Source: Saccharospirillum impatiens DSM 12546
GTDB taxonomy: Bacteria > Pseudomonadota > Gammaproteobacteria > Pseudomonadales > Natronospirillaceae
Length of the DNA: 64,000 bases
Reading direction: 5' to 3'
Assembly (NCBI RefSeq): GCF_000423605.1
Contig: NZ_AUIH01000007.1
Span: 115,494 to 179,493 of the forward strand
Part shown: positions 9,476 to 18,316 of the stretch, piece by piece
Position numbering within the stretch: position 1 is the stretch's first letter
Layout: each line of letters opens with the position of its first letter
Translations under genes and position numbers: made by a program
Notes under the pieces: generated by a model
What the model was told of the DNA's origin: nothing
Databases searched by the model: none
Seen by the model: only the letters and a program-made list of their open reading frames with translations

Positions 9476-10417
9476 CTACCACGGCAGCAAATGCGTACCC
9501 TTGTCGGTGAAACCATCCCAGAAGGTTTCCAGGCGGGCGCGATCCTCTGCTGACAGTCGCTGACCGGTAGCGCCCAGGTTGGCGTCCAGTTGTGACGGGG
9601 AACGAATGCCCGGAATTACGCTGGAGACTTCATCGTAGCTGAGCAAGTAGGCCAGGGATTGTTGCGCCAAATTGCGTTCTGCTGTCGGTAACCAGGCCAG
9701 TTGTTCAACCAGGGAGGCGCGCTGCTCGACATCCGCCTGGCTCCAGCGTTTGCGCACGCCATCGAATACAGTTTGGGCATTGTATTTGCCACCGAGCCAG
9801 CCGCTGTCGAGCGGTACCTTGGTGATAACACCAACGTCGTTGGCGCGTACCTGATCAAACGCCAGGCGCACATCCTGATGCAATACGTTGAACAACAGCT
9901 CCAGTACCTGGGCATCGGTGGTTTCCAGTGTTTCGCGTACTTCAAAGGCGTAGTCGGTGCTGGCCCCATAAAACCGTACCTTGCCTTCGGTCTGCGCTTT
10001 TTTCATCGCTTCCCAGATCGGGTGCTGACCGTTCAGCACTTCCAGCGGTGGGCTGTGCACCAGCACCACATCCAGATAATCCGTTTTCAACCGTTCCAGC
10101 GACCCGTGCAGACTCTCCTGAAACGCCTCCGCACTGTAATCGGTGCCGCCTTCCGGTTTGTGTCCAAATTTACTGACCAGCACCACATCCTGGCGCACAC
10201 CCCGAAGCGTCTCACCCAGCAAACGTTCGCTGTTGGTTTGTGCGTAATTCGGCGCGGTATCGAACAGATTGCAGCCCCGGTCGAGGGCTTCAGCAACCAG
10301 CGTGTGGGCGGTGGTGTCGTCCATTCCTCCCCACTGGTCATTGTTGCCCAGTTGCCAGGCACCGAAGCCAATATCGGATACCGTCAGTTCGGTTTTACCC
10401 AGTCGGCGATACTGCAT
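9476..10417 (-). CDS. Aldo/keto reductase
   Basis: A 313-residue member of the aldo/keto reductase superfamily. Catalytic residues are visible as Asp and Tyr in LFDTAPNYAQT, Lys in VSKFGH and His in VLVHSPP, so it should be an active NAD(P)H oxidoreductase. It begins MQYRRLGKTELTVS. Its start codon overlaps the stop of the upstream reductase by one base (TGATG), so translation is coupled. It differs clearly from both neighbours, so the trio is not a recent exact duplication. Substrate unknown. Confidence 0.92.
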   Translation of the reverse strand: MQYRRLGKTELTVSDIGFGAWQLGNNDQWGGMDDTTAHTLVAEALDRGCNLFDTAPNYAQTNSERLLGETLRGVRQDVVLVSKFGHKPEGGTDYSAEAFQESLHGSLERLKTDYLDVVLVHSPPLEVLNGQHPIWEAMKKAQTEGKVRFYGASTDYAFEVRETLETTDAQVLELLFNVLHQDVRLAFDQVRANDVGVITKVPLDSGWLGGKYNAQTVFDGVRKRWSQADVEQRASLVEQLAWLPTAERNLAQQSLAYLLSYDEVSSVIPGIRSPSQLDANLGATGQRLSAEDRARLETFWDGFTDKGTHLLPW

Positions 10418-11412
10418 CAGATTTCTCCCCGTATGTGCTGGCGCACCCGATCGTGATAGAAATGCGACAGATAGGTGTGTAACTCGTTATCGAGTGATGG
10501 CAGCGCCGAGACGGCAGCATTGTCGGCAATCTGCTCGGGTCGGCTGGCGCCTGTGATCACGCTGCTGACGCCTTGCTGATCGAGTAACCAGCGCAACGAC
10601 ATCTGCGCCAACGTCATGCCTTCAGGCACCAGGCTTTTCAATTCATTGGCCAGTGCCACGCCTGTTGCGTAGGGCAAACCGGCAAAAGTCTCTCCGACAA
10701 AAAAGGCATCGCCGTTCTGATTGAAATTGCGATGATCCTCTTTGGCAAACTCATGATCGGCCGTCATTTTGCCCGACAACAACCCACTGGCCAGTCCAAG
10801 CCGAACGATCACACCAACCTCTTTCTGATGCGCCAGTGGCAGAATGGATTCGGCCATGTCCTGGCGCAGCAGATTCACTATTAATTGCAGCGAGGCGACT
10901 TCGGTATTGTCGAGGCAATAACGGGCGTCGTCACAGGTTTCAACACTGGCCCCGAACTGCCGGATCAGCCCGGCCTGTTTAAACTCAGCGAGCCATTCAA
11001 ACACCTCACCGCGCCTTATTTCACTGATCGGAATGCAATGCAGTTGCACCATATCAAGCTGCTCGACTTGCAGCCGCTCACGCGATGCCTCAATGGCCGC
11101 TTTCAACCGGTCGCGGCTGTAGCCATCCGGATACAGTTCCGGTGTGCGACCCGCCTTGGTGACAATGATGCGGTCGGTCTCGGGGTGCTTTTGATTGAAT
11201 TCCCCGATGATCCGTTCACTTTCGCCACCGCCATAAACATCAGCGGTATCCCAAAAGGTAACGCCATTGTCACTGGCCGCCTGCAAGACCGACTCGGCCT
11301 GGCCTGCGGGCAGAGCGCCCCAGTCGCCACCCAGTTGCCAGCAACCCAGGCCGATTTCAGAGACGGAATACCCGGTTTTACCGAGTGGTCTGTGTTGAAC
11401 AATCTGGCTCAT
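10417..11412 (-). CDS. Aldo/keto reductase, first gene of the reductase pair
   Basis: A 331-residue aldo/keto reductase. Active-site residues are Asp and Tyr in FWDTADVYGGGESE, Lys in VTKAGR and His in VQLHCIP. The ATG at 11412 follows an AAGGAG-type ribosome binding site and gives the family's usual start (PLGKTGYSVSEIGLG). It is divergent from the LysR gene at 11726 across a 313-base spacer that holds palindromic element C. That arrangement suggests, without proof, that the LysR protein controls the reductase pair. Confidence 0.92.
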   Translation of the reverse strand: MSQIVQHRPLGKTGYSVSEIGLGCWQLGGDWGALPAGQAESVLQAASDNGVTFWDTADVYGGGESERIIGEFNQKHPETDRIIVTKAGRTPELYPDGYSRDRLKAAIEASRERLQVEQLDMVQLHCIPISEIRRGEVFEWLAEFKQAGLIRQFGASVETCDDARYCLDNTEVASLQLIVNLLRQDMAESILPLAHQKEVGVIVRLGLASGLLSGKMTADHEFAKEDHRNFNQNGDAFFVGETFAGLPYATGVALANELKSLVPEGMTLAQMSLRWLLDQQGVSSVITGASRPEQIADNAAVSALPSLDNELHTYLSHFYHDRVRQHIRGEI

Positions 11413-11489
11413 AAGAAACTCCTTGAGATCACTTGTACTTGAGTTACAGAGACTCTGGCATGACAAGGCTAACGCTACCGCAGCGATAA

Positions 11490-11602
11490 GTGTCAGCTGC
11501 CGGGTAGGCCTGTCCGGGGAAGTCTGAGGCATGGATGCCGAAGTCTAGGCCCCATGGACGGGTTAACGCCGGCCCCGGACAGGCCTACCCGGCAGCTGAC
11601 AC
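11490..11602. repeat. 113-bp MITE-like palindromic element C
   Basis: A perfect 30-bp inverted repeat bounds the element: left arm 11490-11519, starting GTGTCAGCTGCC, and right arm 11573-11602, its exact complement. The 53-bp interior carries, on the minus strand, a core GTTAACCC-TCCATGGGG-CTAGAC that matches element A (7931-8114) at nearly every base, while the arms of the two elements are unrelated. No coding capacity. It is placed between the reductase operon and its divergent LysR gene. Confidence 0.72.
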
Positions 11603-11642
11603 GGACGCACGGCACATCGGCCAACCCAAACTCCGGACTTAT

Positions 11643-11701
11643 GTTAATTTGGTGCTGAGTATAGTTGCTATCATTCCGATGATAATCCTGCAAAAATTAA
11701 C
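11643..11701. promoter_or_regulatory. Candidate LysR operator in the divergent spacer
   Basis: Two dyads lie just upstream of the LysR gene: GTTAATTT (11643-11650) with AAATTAAC (11694-11701), and nested inside them ATCAT-tccg-ATGAT (11670-11683). LysR-type regulators usually bind dyads in the spacer of divergent targets, so these are the natural candidates. There is no direct evidence of binding. Confidence 0.35.
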
Positions 11702-11725
11702 CCTATTCGTTAATGAGACTAACCA

Positions 11726-12619
11726 ATGGATCGTTTTGCCGAGATTGAGGCCTTTCTTGCTGTCTGTGATGCCGGGAGTTTTACCCGGGCGGCGGAAAAA
11801 CTGTCGATATCGCGCGGGCGCATCAGTCAGCGCGTTGCCGAGCTGGAAGCGCGGCTTGGGGTAACCTTGCTGCATCGCACTACGCGCAGTGTCTCGCTGA
11901 CGCCGGAAGGCGACCATTTTCGACTGCGCACTCAGTCGAGCCTGAATCAGATCGATGCCGCCGAGCACAGCCTGAAGATGATGGCCGATCGACTGTCGGG
12001 ACCGGTACGCATCAACTCGGTCGGCGGTATTCTGGGTGAGCACTATCTGGCGCGCATGCTGACCGAAGTGGCTGCTCAACATCCAAAGCTCGAGTTTCAG
12101 ATCGACTTCAGCAGCGCCCGGGTAGACCCGAACCAGGACCCGGTCGATCTGGTCCTGCGTGGCGGCGATGACCCGGGTAGCGGGATTGCCGCCGAGCGGG
12201 TTGGACGACTGCGCTTCATGCTCTGCGCCAGCCCCCGCTACTTGAACCAATATGGATTCCCGCGTCACCCCAGTGATCTGGGAGATTTCAACTGCATCAC
12301 CGGCACACCCAAATCCTGGCAATTCCGGCGGGGGAATGACCATGAAGTACATCACCCCCACGGCAGTTGGCATGCACCCAGCAGTCAGGCGCAGTTGCTG
12401 GCCGCCGAGCAGGGCCTCGGTATTGCCCGGCTATCGAACCTTGTTTTAAGAGAACCCCTGCAACAGGGCCGACTGGTCCAGGTTCTGCCAGACTGGGAGA
12501 TCGAAAATACCTCGCTCTGGCTGGTCTGGGCGCAGCGCAGTGAATTGCCCAAACGGGTCATGGTCGTGCGTGATCACCTGATTCGTCGCTTTCACAGCTT
12601 CGATCTGGGCGCAATTTGA
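11726..12619 (+). CDS. LysR-family transcriptional regulator
   Basis: A 297-residue LysR-type regulator. The N-terminal winged helix-turn-helix (residues about 1-60, FLAVCDAGSFTRAAEKLSIS then RISQRVAELEARLG) precedes the two-lobed effector-binding domain, beginning about residue 90 (GPVRINS). It resembles the group that controls aldehyde, quinone or drug-related oxidoreductases, but the inducer cannot be assigned. It is divergent from the aldo/keto reductase pair, which is the likely target. Length is normal and the ATG is preceded by a purine-rich stretch. Confidence 0.92.
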   Translation: MDRFAEIEAFLAVCDAGSFTRAAEKLSISRGRISQRVAELEARLGVTLLHRTTRSVSLTPEGDHFRLRTQSSLNQIDAAEHSLKMMADRLSGPVRINSVGGILGEHYLARMLTEVAAQHPKLEFQIDFSSARVDPNQDPVDLVLRGGDDPGSGIAAERVGRLRFMLCASPRYLNQYGFPRHPSDLGDFNCITGTPKSWQFRRGNDHEVHHPHGSWHAPSSQAQLLAAEQGLGIARLSNLVLREPLQQGRLVQVLPDWEIENTSLWLVWAQRSELPKRVMVVRDHLIRRFHSFDLGAI

Positions 12620-12706
12620 TGACCCGGTTCTCATCCGCCAAGCGCATCGCTGGCCGCATGGCGCGGCTGTGATACACTGATCAGGATAAACACGAGGAGT
12701 TTACAC

Positions 12707-13333
12707 ATGCACCTGCCGCTTCGTTTCAGCTTGCCACTGGCCACTCTGGCCGCACTGGTTATCCATCCCATGGCCTGGGCCGACCCCGGTGCACTGGATC
12801 GATTCGAATGTCACAACGACGCCGTTACCGGCGAATACCATTGCCACGGCGACGAAGCACTGGCCGATCTCGGTGGCTTTGCCATTGGTGCTGGGGTGCG
12901 ATCCTCAGTTTGGGTTTACCCCGAAGAAGGCGAATATGACGCCTTTATCGGCCCTTCCATTGATATTGAAGCTGGCATAGGTGCCTTTGCCTTACAAGGC
13001 AGCTACCACTATAAGCAGATCGTGACCGGTGATTCCGATGTCTATCTGGTTGGCTGGGATGTTGGCGCGAAACTGGGTCGTGGTGTTGCCCGTTACGGCA
13101 CCAAATATTATGGCAGCCTCGGTTATTACGCGGAAAGCGTGCAACAGGACGGCTTTGAAGATACCCGCATCAGTGGTTTTTATGTTGGTGGCGGTGGCGG
13201 TTACAACTGGGATGAATTCGGCCTGGATGTTCAGGCCGACTGGCATTTTGGCGATAACTACGAGGAGTTTTTCAACGGGTCAGTCGATGTCCAAACCGTG
13301 TCGATTCGCACCGTTCTAAGCTATCGCTTCTGA
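12707..13333 (+). CDS. Secreted or outer-membrane protein with YHYH-like N-terminal motif
   Basis: A 208-residue protein with a clear signal peptide (residues 1-25, cleavage likely after MAWA-D). Next comes a Cys/His motif, FECHNDAVTGEYHCHG, of the kind called YHYH or GCHxDxxTGxYHCH. The remainder alternates polar and aromatic residues and ends in Tyr-Arg-Phe, the usual terminal signature of a small outer-membrane beta barrel. The start has a strong GAGGAG site. Metal binding by the CxH motif is plausible but unproven. No operon partner; the MATE gene downstream converges. Confidence 0.75.
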   Translation: MHLPLRFSLPLATLAALVIHPMAWADPGALDRFECHNDAVTGEYHCHGDEALADLGGFAIGAGVRSSVWVYPEEGEYDAFIGPSIDIEAGIGAFALQGSYHYKQIVTGDSDVYLVGWDVGAKLGRGVARYGTKYYGSLGYYAESVQQDGFEDTRISGFYVGGGGGYNWDEFGLDVQADWHFGDNYEEFFNGSVDVQTVSIRTVLSYRF

Positions 13334-13351
13334 ACCGTCAAAAGTGATCGA

Positions 13352-14698
13352 TCACTGACCAAAGGCGTCGGAGTCAGGCTTCGACGTCAGATTTCTCAGC
13401 CAATAGCGCCGACCAATCCGCCACCGGAACACCGCCACCTTACCCAACTCTTCCAACACGGTAACGCCCACCACAGCCCACAGCGGCCACGCCAACGACA
13501 AAGCCACCAGCGCCGAGACCGGAACGGCCAATAACCAGAGTGAAATGGTTTCAGTCAGCAAGACGAAACGATTGTCGCCACCGGCTCGAAGAATACCAAT
13601 AACCGCCAGCATGTTGTGGGTTCGGACCGGCAAGCCAATACAATAAACCAGCCAGACCCCGACTAGCAGGTTGCGAACCGGTTCCTCTACAAAGGCAAAT
13701 GCAGCAACCACCCAGGGCGTCATCAGTGCCAGCACGGCAGCCAACAGAGCCGAGACCAGGGTGATTTTATTCAGGAAGAAATAGCACAGTGCGTAGGCTT
13801 CGTCGAACTCATGCCGACCCAGGTGCTGACCAATCAGAATGGATGCCGCTATGCCAAAACCGATGAACAGGTCGACGATCACATTCTCCAGCGGCGACAT
13901 CAGACTCATCGCCGCCAGGGGCGTTGCGCCCATATAGGCATACACCAGAAAGAACGCAAAAATACCCGCGCTCCACAGGCCTTCGTTCAGCATCAGTACC
14001 CGGCCATAGCGCCAGACTTCCCAGAAACGCTCACCTGACCAGACCCAGATCACTTGCAAGTGACGGCGCAACAAAAACACAAGCAAGGTCAATTCCAGCA
14101 ATCGCGACAGAACGGAGGCGTAAGCAACACCCGCCAAACCCAGGTTAAAAAGTGGAAAAGGACCGAACAGCACCAGGTAATTCAACCCCGTATTGGTCAG
14201 CAATGCCAGGCCACTGGCTAGCATCGGCCAGAGCGTATCTCCGGTGGCACGTTGCACACTGGCGAGTAAAAAACTGAACCCGGAGAGGGCGGCAAAGGGA
14301 AAGGTCCAGAACCAGTAGTTCGCTGCGCGGCTCACCACATCGGCATCAGGCGACAACAGACTGGCCATTGGCTGGGTAAACAACAGTGCCATCAACGTGA
14401 GTGGCAACATCGCCAGGCCACACCAGGCAAGGCCCGCCCACAGATAACCCAGAACGGCGATTCGATCCGACGCACCCCAATACTGCGCCACCAGCATCGA
14501 GACACCGCCACTTAACCCAATGGCAATCAACAGAGCAACGAAGTAAACCTTGCTGATCAGCCCTACTGCAGCCACCGCAGCGGCGCCCAGGGAACTGACC
14601 ATATAGATGTCGACCACACTCAGTGACGACGTTAGCAGTGCCTGCAGGCTGATGGGCAAGGCCAGGCTCACAATGCGACGATAGGACAGCGCCAGCAT
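13352..14698 (-). CDS. MATE-family multidrug/Na+ efflux protein
   Basis: A 448-residue inner-membrane protein with about twelve helices in two homologous halves, as in the MATE family, which exports cationic drugs or metabolites using Na+ or H+. Typical features are the N-terminal ALPISLQALLTSSLSVVDIYM segment and VAQYWGA. A GGAG site precedes the ATG. It is distinct from the second MATE protein at 44966-46300, which is of DinF type. Substrate unknown. Confidence 0.88.
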   Translation of the reverse strand: MLALSYRRIVSLALPISLQALLTSSLSVVDIYMVSSLGAAAVAAVGLISKVYFVALLIAIGLSGGVSMLVAQYWGASDRIAVLGYLWAGLAWCGLAMLPLTLMALLFTQPMASLLSPDADVVSRAANYWFWTFPFAALSGFSFLLASVQRATGDTLWPMLASGLALLTNTGLNYLVLFGPFPLFNLGLAGVAYASVLSRLLELTLLVFLLRRHLQVIWVWSGERFWEVWRYGRVLMLNEGLWSAGIFAFFLVYAYMGATPLAAMSLMSPLENVIVDLFIGFGIAASILIGQHLGRHEFDEAYALCYFFLNKITLVSALLAAVLALMTPWVVAAFAFVEEPVRNLLVGVWLVYCIGLPVRTHNMLAVIGILRAGGDNRFVLLTETISLWLLAVPVSALVALSLAWPLWAVVGVTVLEELGKVAVFRWRIGRRYWLRNLTSKPDSDAFGQ

Positions 14699-14764
14699 CC
14701 AACACTCCTTTCTTGCCTGGCTGATATCAGGCTAATGCATACCGCAGGTGCGTGCTCGTCCGTG

Positions 14765-15466
14765 TTATTGCAGGCAACAGTGCTTGTATTTTTTACCGCT
14801 GCCGCAGGGACAGGGGTCGTTACGACCGACTCGGGGGTTCGGCTCAGCCGCTGCCTGGGCGACGGACCCTACCGACATCGCCAGGCGTGAGAACAGATCG
14901 GCCGCCTTGGGGAACTGCCCCAGTATTTGATCGGCCAGTTGCTCGGGTCTGAGTGGGGAAGACCGCTGTGCAATGAACTCCCGGGCTTTGTCCGGTGAGG
15001 CAAAAAAACTGAGGGCAAAATACAGGCTATCGAGTTCCGAGCGCAATTCTGCCGGAACCAGCGTTAGCCATAAAGGCCGGGCATGAACAAAGCCAGCTTC
15101 AAAGCCGAGACTCCAGTCGTTCATTCGGTGGCCGGGTTTGATCTGATTAACCGCATCCATGCCTGCGGTATCCGGTATCGGGTAATCCTGGTTTTCGCAG
15201 GCCTGCTCTATGTGGCGCTGTAATGACAATACCGCGTTCAGGGCGTTCGATGCCGGTTCGATGTGTCCGAATAAGGGCAACACATCCCCCAGCCAGTCAC
15301 TGGCTGAGACCGGCACAGGTGCCTGGCTGATGGCAAAGAAAAAGCCGTTCAAGCCATCGAGACTCGGCGGTACTGGCCCTTCGGCATTTTCCGTAGGCAA
15401 GTTAGCCACCACCCAGTCACGGGCATCCTGGTAACTCAGGCTTTTAACATTGAGTGATTCAGTCAT
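14765..15466 (-). CDS. UPF0149 (YecA/YgfB-like) protein with C-terminal SEC-C zinc motif
   Basis: A 233-residue protein. The body resembles the YgfB/YecA family (UPF0149), and the C-terminus carries a SEC-C motif, [17 protein letters not shown], which binds zinc and in SecA contacts SecB or ribosomes. The ATG at 15466 overlaps the end of the DUF1244 gene by eight bases, so the two are coupled. YecA proteins are reported ribosome- or export-associated, so a role near translation is plausible; none is proven. Confidence 0.85.
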
Positions 15467-15755
15467 GCTTCGCCTGTTTGGAAAAAGCGGTTTGTTGAGC
15501 GTCGCTGGCTTCGGTCTGGTAGGTGGCTTTCCACTGCTCGTAAGGCATGCCGTAAACAATGTCACGGGCACTGTCTTTATCGATATCGACACCCTGTTCA
15601 CTGGCCGCTTCCTGATACCAGCGCGACAGGCAATTACGGCAAAAACCCGCCAGGTTCATCAGATCGATGTTCTGCACGTCGGTGCGTTCTTGCAAATGCT
15701 GCACTAAGCGACGAAACGCGGCCGCTTCCAGCTCAGTCCTGGTTGACTCTTTCAT
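15459..15755 (-). CDS. DUF1244 family protein
   Basis: A 98-residue protein that fits the DUF1244 family: an [35 protein letters not shown] core, of which CRNCLSRWY is the most conserved part, and YGMPYEQWK near the C-terminus. The two cysteines of CRNC could bind metal. Function is unknown. It is translationally coupled to the SEC-C protein and lies 35 bases downstream of yciH, so the three may form one operon. Confidence 0.85.
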
Positions 15756-15790
15756 GGTGAATACTCCTGAAAAACCGGTGCGACAGGCTG

Positions 15791-16132
15791 CTATCCACCG
15801 GCCCGTTTTACGGTATAGCCTTGCTGGCTTAACTCGGTGACCAGCAGATCACGCTGGTCACCCTGAATCTCAATGACACCGTCTTTAACGGTGCCGCCCG
15901 TGCCGCACTTTGCCTTCAACTTTTTGGCCAGTGCTTTTAACTCTTTTTCCGCCAACGGGATACCTCGAATCAGAGTTACCCCTTTACCCTTGCGACCCTT
16001 GGTCTCACGACTTATACGTACAATGCCATCGCCATCGGGAATCGCGTTGGCGTTGCTACACTGACAGTGGTCGCGGGGTTGCTGGCAATCCGGGCAGGTC
16101 CGCCCCGATTCTGTGCTGTATACCAGAGCCAT
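15791..16132 (-). CDS. yciH: YciH, SUI1/eIF1-like translation factor
   Basis: A 113-residue protein with the SUI1 fold (residues about 40-113, KGVTLIRGI, CGTGGTVKDGVIEIQGD), homologous to eukaryotic eIF1. The N-terminus has a Cys-rich segment, CPDCQQPRDHCQC, usual for bacterial YciH. In E. coli YciH influences initiation-codon fidelity and acts under stress. It is followed by the DUF1244 and SEC-C genes, both of suspected translation or export role. Confidence 0.93.
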   Translation of the reverse strand: MALVYSTESGRTCPDCQQPRDHCQCSNANAIPDGDGIVRISRETKGRKGKGVTLIRGIPLAEKELKALAKKLKAKCGTGGTVKDGVIEIQGDQRDLLVTELSQQGYTVKRAGG

Positions 16133-16245
16133 TGTTGCCTCTTTACTTGGGTCGGTGATGGCTGTCTGCCCAATTCAGTTTGCTCTTTGCCGGGCGACAA
16201 GCGGTTCAAATCACGACCCAGTTTACCATAGCTACCGCGGTAAAC

Positions 16246-16902
16246 TCAGGCGGTCGTTGAGCTCTCATCGGCTATCTGACGCAGTGCCTGAACAAACACC
16301 TCGGCCGGCTGACCGCCGGTAATGGCGTATTTGCCATTGACGATAAAGGTCGGCACCGAGCTCACACCCATCTGCTGATAATGCCCTTCTTCTGATCGCA
16401 CCGCCTGCTCAAACTGATCTGATGCGAGCACAGTGGCTGCACTGTCCCGGTCCAGTCCGGCCTTGTCGACGGCCTGTAACAACACCTCGGTGTCGTTTAC
16501 ATCGGTTCGATCGGTAAAATAGGCTTCGAACAAGGCGAGTTTCAACGCCGTTTGCTGCTCAGTTTCTTTCGCCCAGTGCAACAGACGGTGGCAGTTAAAG
16601 GTATTCTGGGTACGCATGTCATCGGTGAAATTAAAGGTAAAACCCACCTGGCTGCCGGCGTCGGTTATGCGCTTGCGGTTCTCTTCACTCTGCTCATAAC
16701 TCATGCCATATTTGGTCATGATGTGCTCGCGCCAGTTTTCGCCCTCGGCTGGCGCGTCCGGTCGCAGTTCAAAGGCATGCCAGGCCAAATCCGCTTCAAT
16801 CTCACCTTCCAGTGATGCCAGTGCCTGCTCCAGATTCTTGTAACCAATGACACACCAGGGGCAGGCCACATCGGAGACCACATCAATACTCACGCTTTTC
16901 AT
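16246..16902 (-). CDS. FrnE-like DsbA-family oxidoreductase
   Basis: A 218-residue cytoplasmic member of the DsbA/FrnE group. The redox motif CPWC appears near residue 15 (VACPWCVIG) and the cis-Pro loop is SSVPTFIVNGKYAI. There is no signal peptide, so it is cytoplasmic, unlike the DsbA at 38745. The ATG at 16902 sits five bases after GAGG; a GTG two codons earlier is also possible. FrnE relatives act as oxidoreductases or isomerases in stress or polyketide biosynthesis. The true substrate is unknown. Confidence 0.9.
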   Translation of the reverse strand: MKSVSIDVVSDVACPWCVIGYKNLEQALASLEGEIEADLAWHAFELRPDAPAEGENWREHIMTKYGMSYEQSEENRKRITDAGSQVGFTFNFTDDMRTQNTFNCHRLLHWAKETEQQTALKLALFEAYFTDRTDVNDTEVLLQAVDKAGLDRDSAATVLASDQFEQAVRSEEGHYQQMGVSSVPTFIVNGKYAITGGQPAEVFVQALRQIADESSTTA

Positions 16903-16961
16903 AACCACCTCTTACGTTCTGCTTTCAGTTCAACGCCGTTTACCATTTACCATGCCGGGGA

Positions 16962-17948
16962 TCAGGCCCAGTGTTCAATCAGGGTTTTAGCCAGTCGGTG
17001 ACCACTGCGCCAGGCACCTTCAAGGCGATCACCCTGGGTCCAGTCACCGGCCAATCCGATCGCCAGATTGGCATCAAACGCCTGCTCTATAACGGTTTCC
17101 GCCCCTGACCGGGCATATAGCCAGCGGTGCTTGAAACGGTCACTGACTGGCGGCAACTCCGACTGACCCAACCGGCGCAAAGCCGCCAGGCATTGCTGTT
17201 CGAGCAAGCTATCCGAGGCATCCAGATGATTGGCCGACCACTGAGCGGTGAAATGCGCGACCCAGGTTTCAGGGTCTGCAACGCGACCGGGCTTGCTGCT
17301 GTCCCGTGCCAGCCAGTTAACAACGCCGGTTTTAACAAAGGCGGCGTCGGTTTCAATCCCGGTGGGTTCGCTGAAAGTAATGGCCAGAGCCCAACAGGGC
17401 ACCATGGCTGACGTGCCGCGCAGCGGCACTTCAAGGCTCGAACCCGGCGGCAATAACGCCAGCGATTGTGCCAGTGGTGCTGTCAACAAGACCGCGTCGA
17501 ACTGGCCATACTGCTCGCCCTGGTCATCCCACAGGCGCCACTGTTTGCCCACTCGCTCCAACCGATCGACCCGGGTCTTTACAAACAGGTCTAGCCCCTC
17601 GCTCATGCCTTGAACCATGGCATTCATGGTTGGCACACCGACGTAACGCAGTTGCTCATCCGGTGACGATTGCACACCGTCCTGATCCAGAACCGCCGGC
17701 GTAACGGACCAGGGGGCAGCCCAACCGCTGGCAAGCCACTGGTCAACTTCCTGCTGAAATTCAGGATCACGCACCGTGAAATACTGGGCGCCATGGTCTG
17801 CTTGCCAGCCATCGCGGCGGCGTGTTGCCAACCGGCCACCCCGGCCGCGACTTTTCTCAAAGACCTGGCACCGGTGTCCGGCTTGCTCGAGCTCACGTGC
17901 CAACGTCATGCCCGACAATCCGGCACCCACGACTGCAAACACTGCCAT
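16962..17948 (-). CDS. Renalase-like FAD-dependent oxidoreductase
   Basis: A 328-residue flavoprotein. The N-terminal Rossmann FAD motif VVGAGLSGMTLARELE is followed by the amine-oxidase-type FEKSRGRGGRLATRR and by HGAQYFTVR, the pattern seen in bacterial renalases, which reoxidise misreduced (2- or 6-dihydro) nicotinamide dinucleotides. A C-terminal AIGLAGDW closes the FAD site. It could be a different small-molecule oxidase of the same fold. It lies 59 bases upstream of the FrnE-like gene, in the same direction. Confidence 0.82.
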   Translation of the reverse strand: MAVFAVVGAGLSGMTLARELEQAGHRCQVFEKSRGRGGRLATRRRDGWQADHGAQYFTVRDPEFQQEVDQWLASGWAAPWSVTPAVLDQDGVQSSPDEQLRYVGVPTMNAMVQGMSEGLDLFVKTRVDRLERVGKQWRLWDDQGEQYGQFDAVLLTAPLAQSLALLPPGSSLEVPLRGTSAMVPCWALAITFSEPTGIETDAAFVKTGVVNWLARDSSKPGRVADPETWVAHFTAQWSANHLDASDSLLEQQCLAALRRLGQSELPPVSDRFKHRWLYARSGAETVIEQAFDANLAIGLAGDWTQGDRLEGAWRSGHRLAKTLIEHWA

Positions 17949-18316
17949 GATGAGACTCCTGACTAAATTACTGTTGTGTTAGAAACGTACGGGAATTGGC
18001 TGGTAAACGGTTCCGGACAATCCGGCGACTGTTAAGGGTCACAGATATCCGAATTTCCAACCTTCCACTGAACTTTGAATACTCACTATGGGGGCCACCC
18101 GGACCAACCGCAAACCGGTTAACAAAAGAAAATGGTCGTTTCCCATCGTCATGCACAGGGCACTGTGACCTGGTCAAATGCGTTACACTGTATCCTACAC
18201 GGCAATGCTGTCGCCGGATCACCTTTTAATTGAACCCTTTGACCCAACCTTTACGCCACTTACTGCCTAACCGACGGGTCAAAGCGATAGACCTTTACCG
18301 AGTATCAGAGACCGCC
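17949..18316. other. Intergenic region, no gene seen
   Basis: This 368-base spacer separates the leftward flavoprotein gene from rightward ribA and should hold both promoters. I see no protein-like frame and no FMN (RFN) riboswitch consensus ahead of ribA. No strong hairpin is evident. Confidence 0.5.

Noticed and set aside
17949..18316. Possible FMN riboswitch upstream of ribA
   Set aside because: The RFN consensus (GGGGCnGGGTGnAATTCCC-like core) is not present on either strand.
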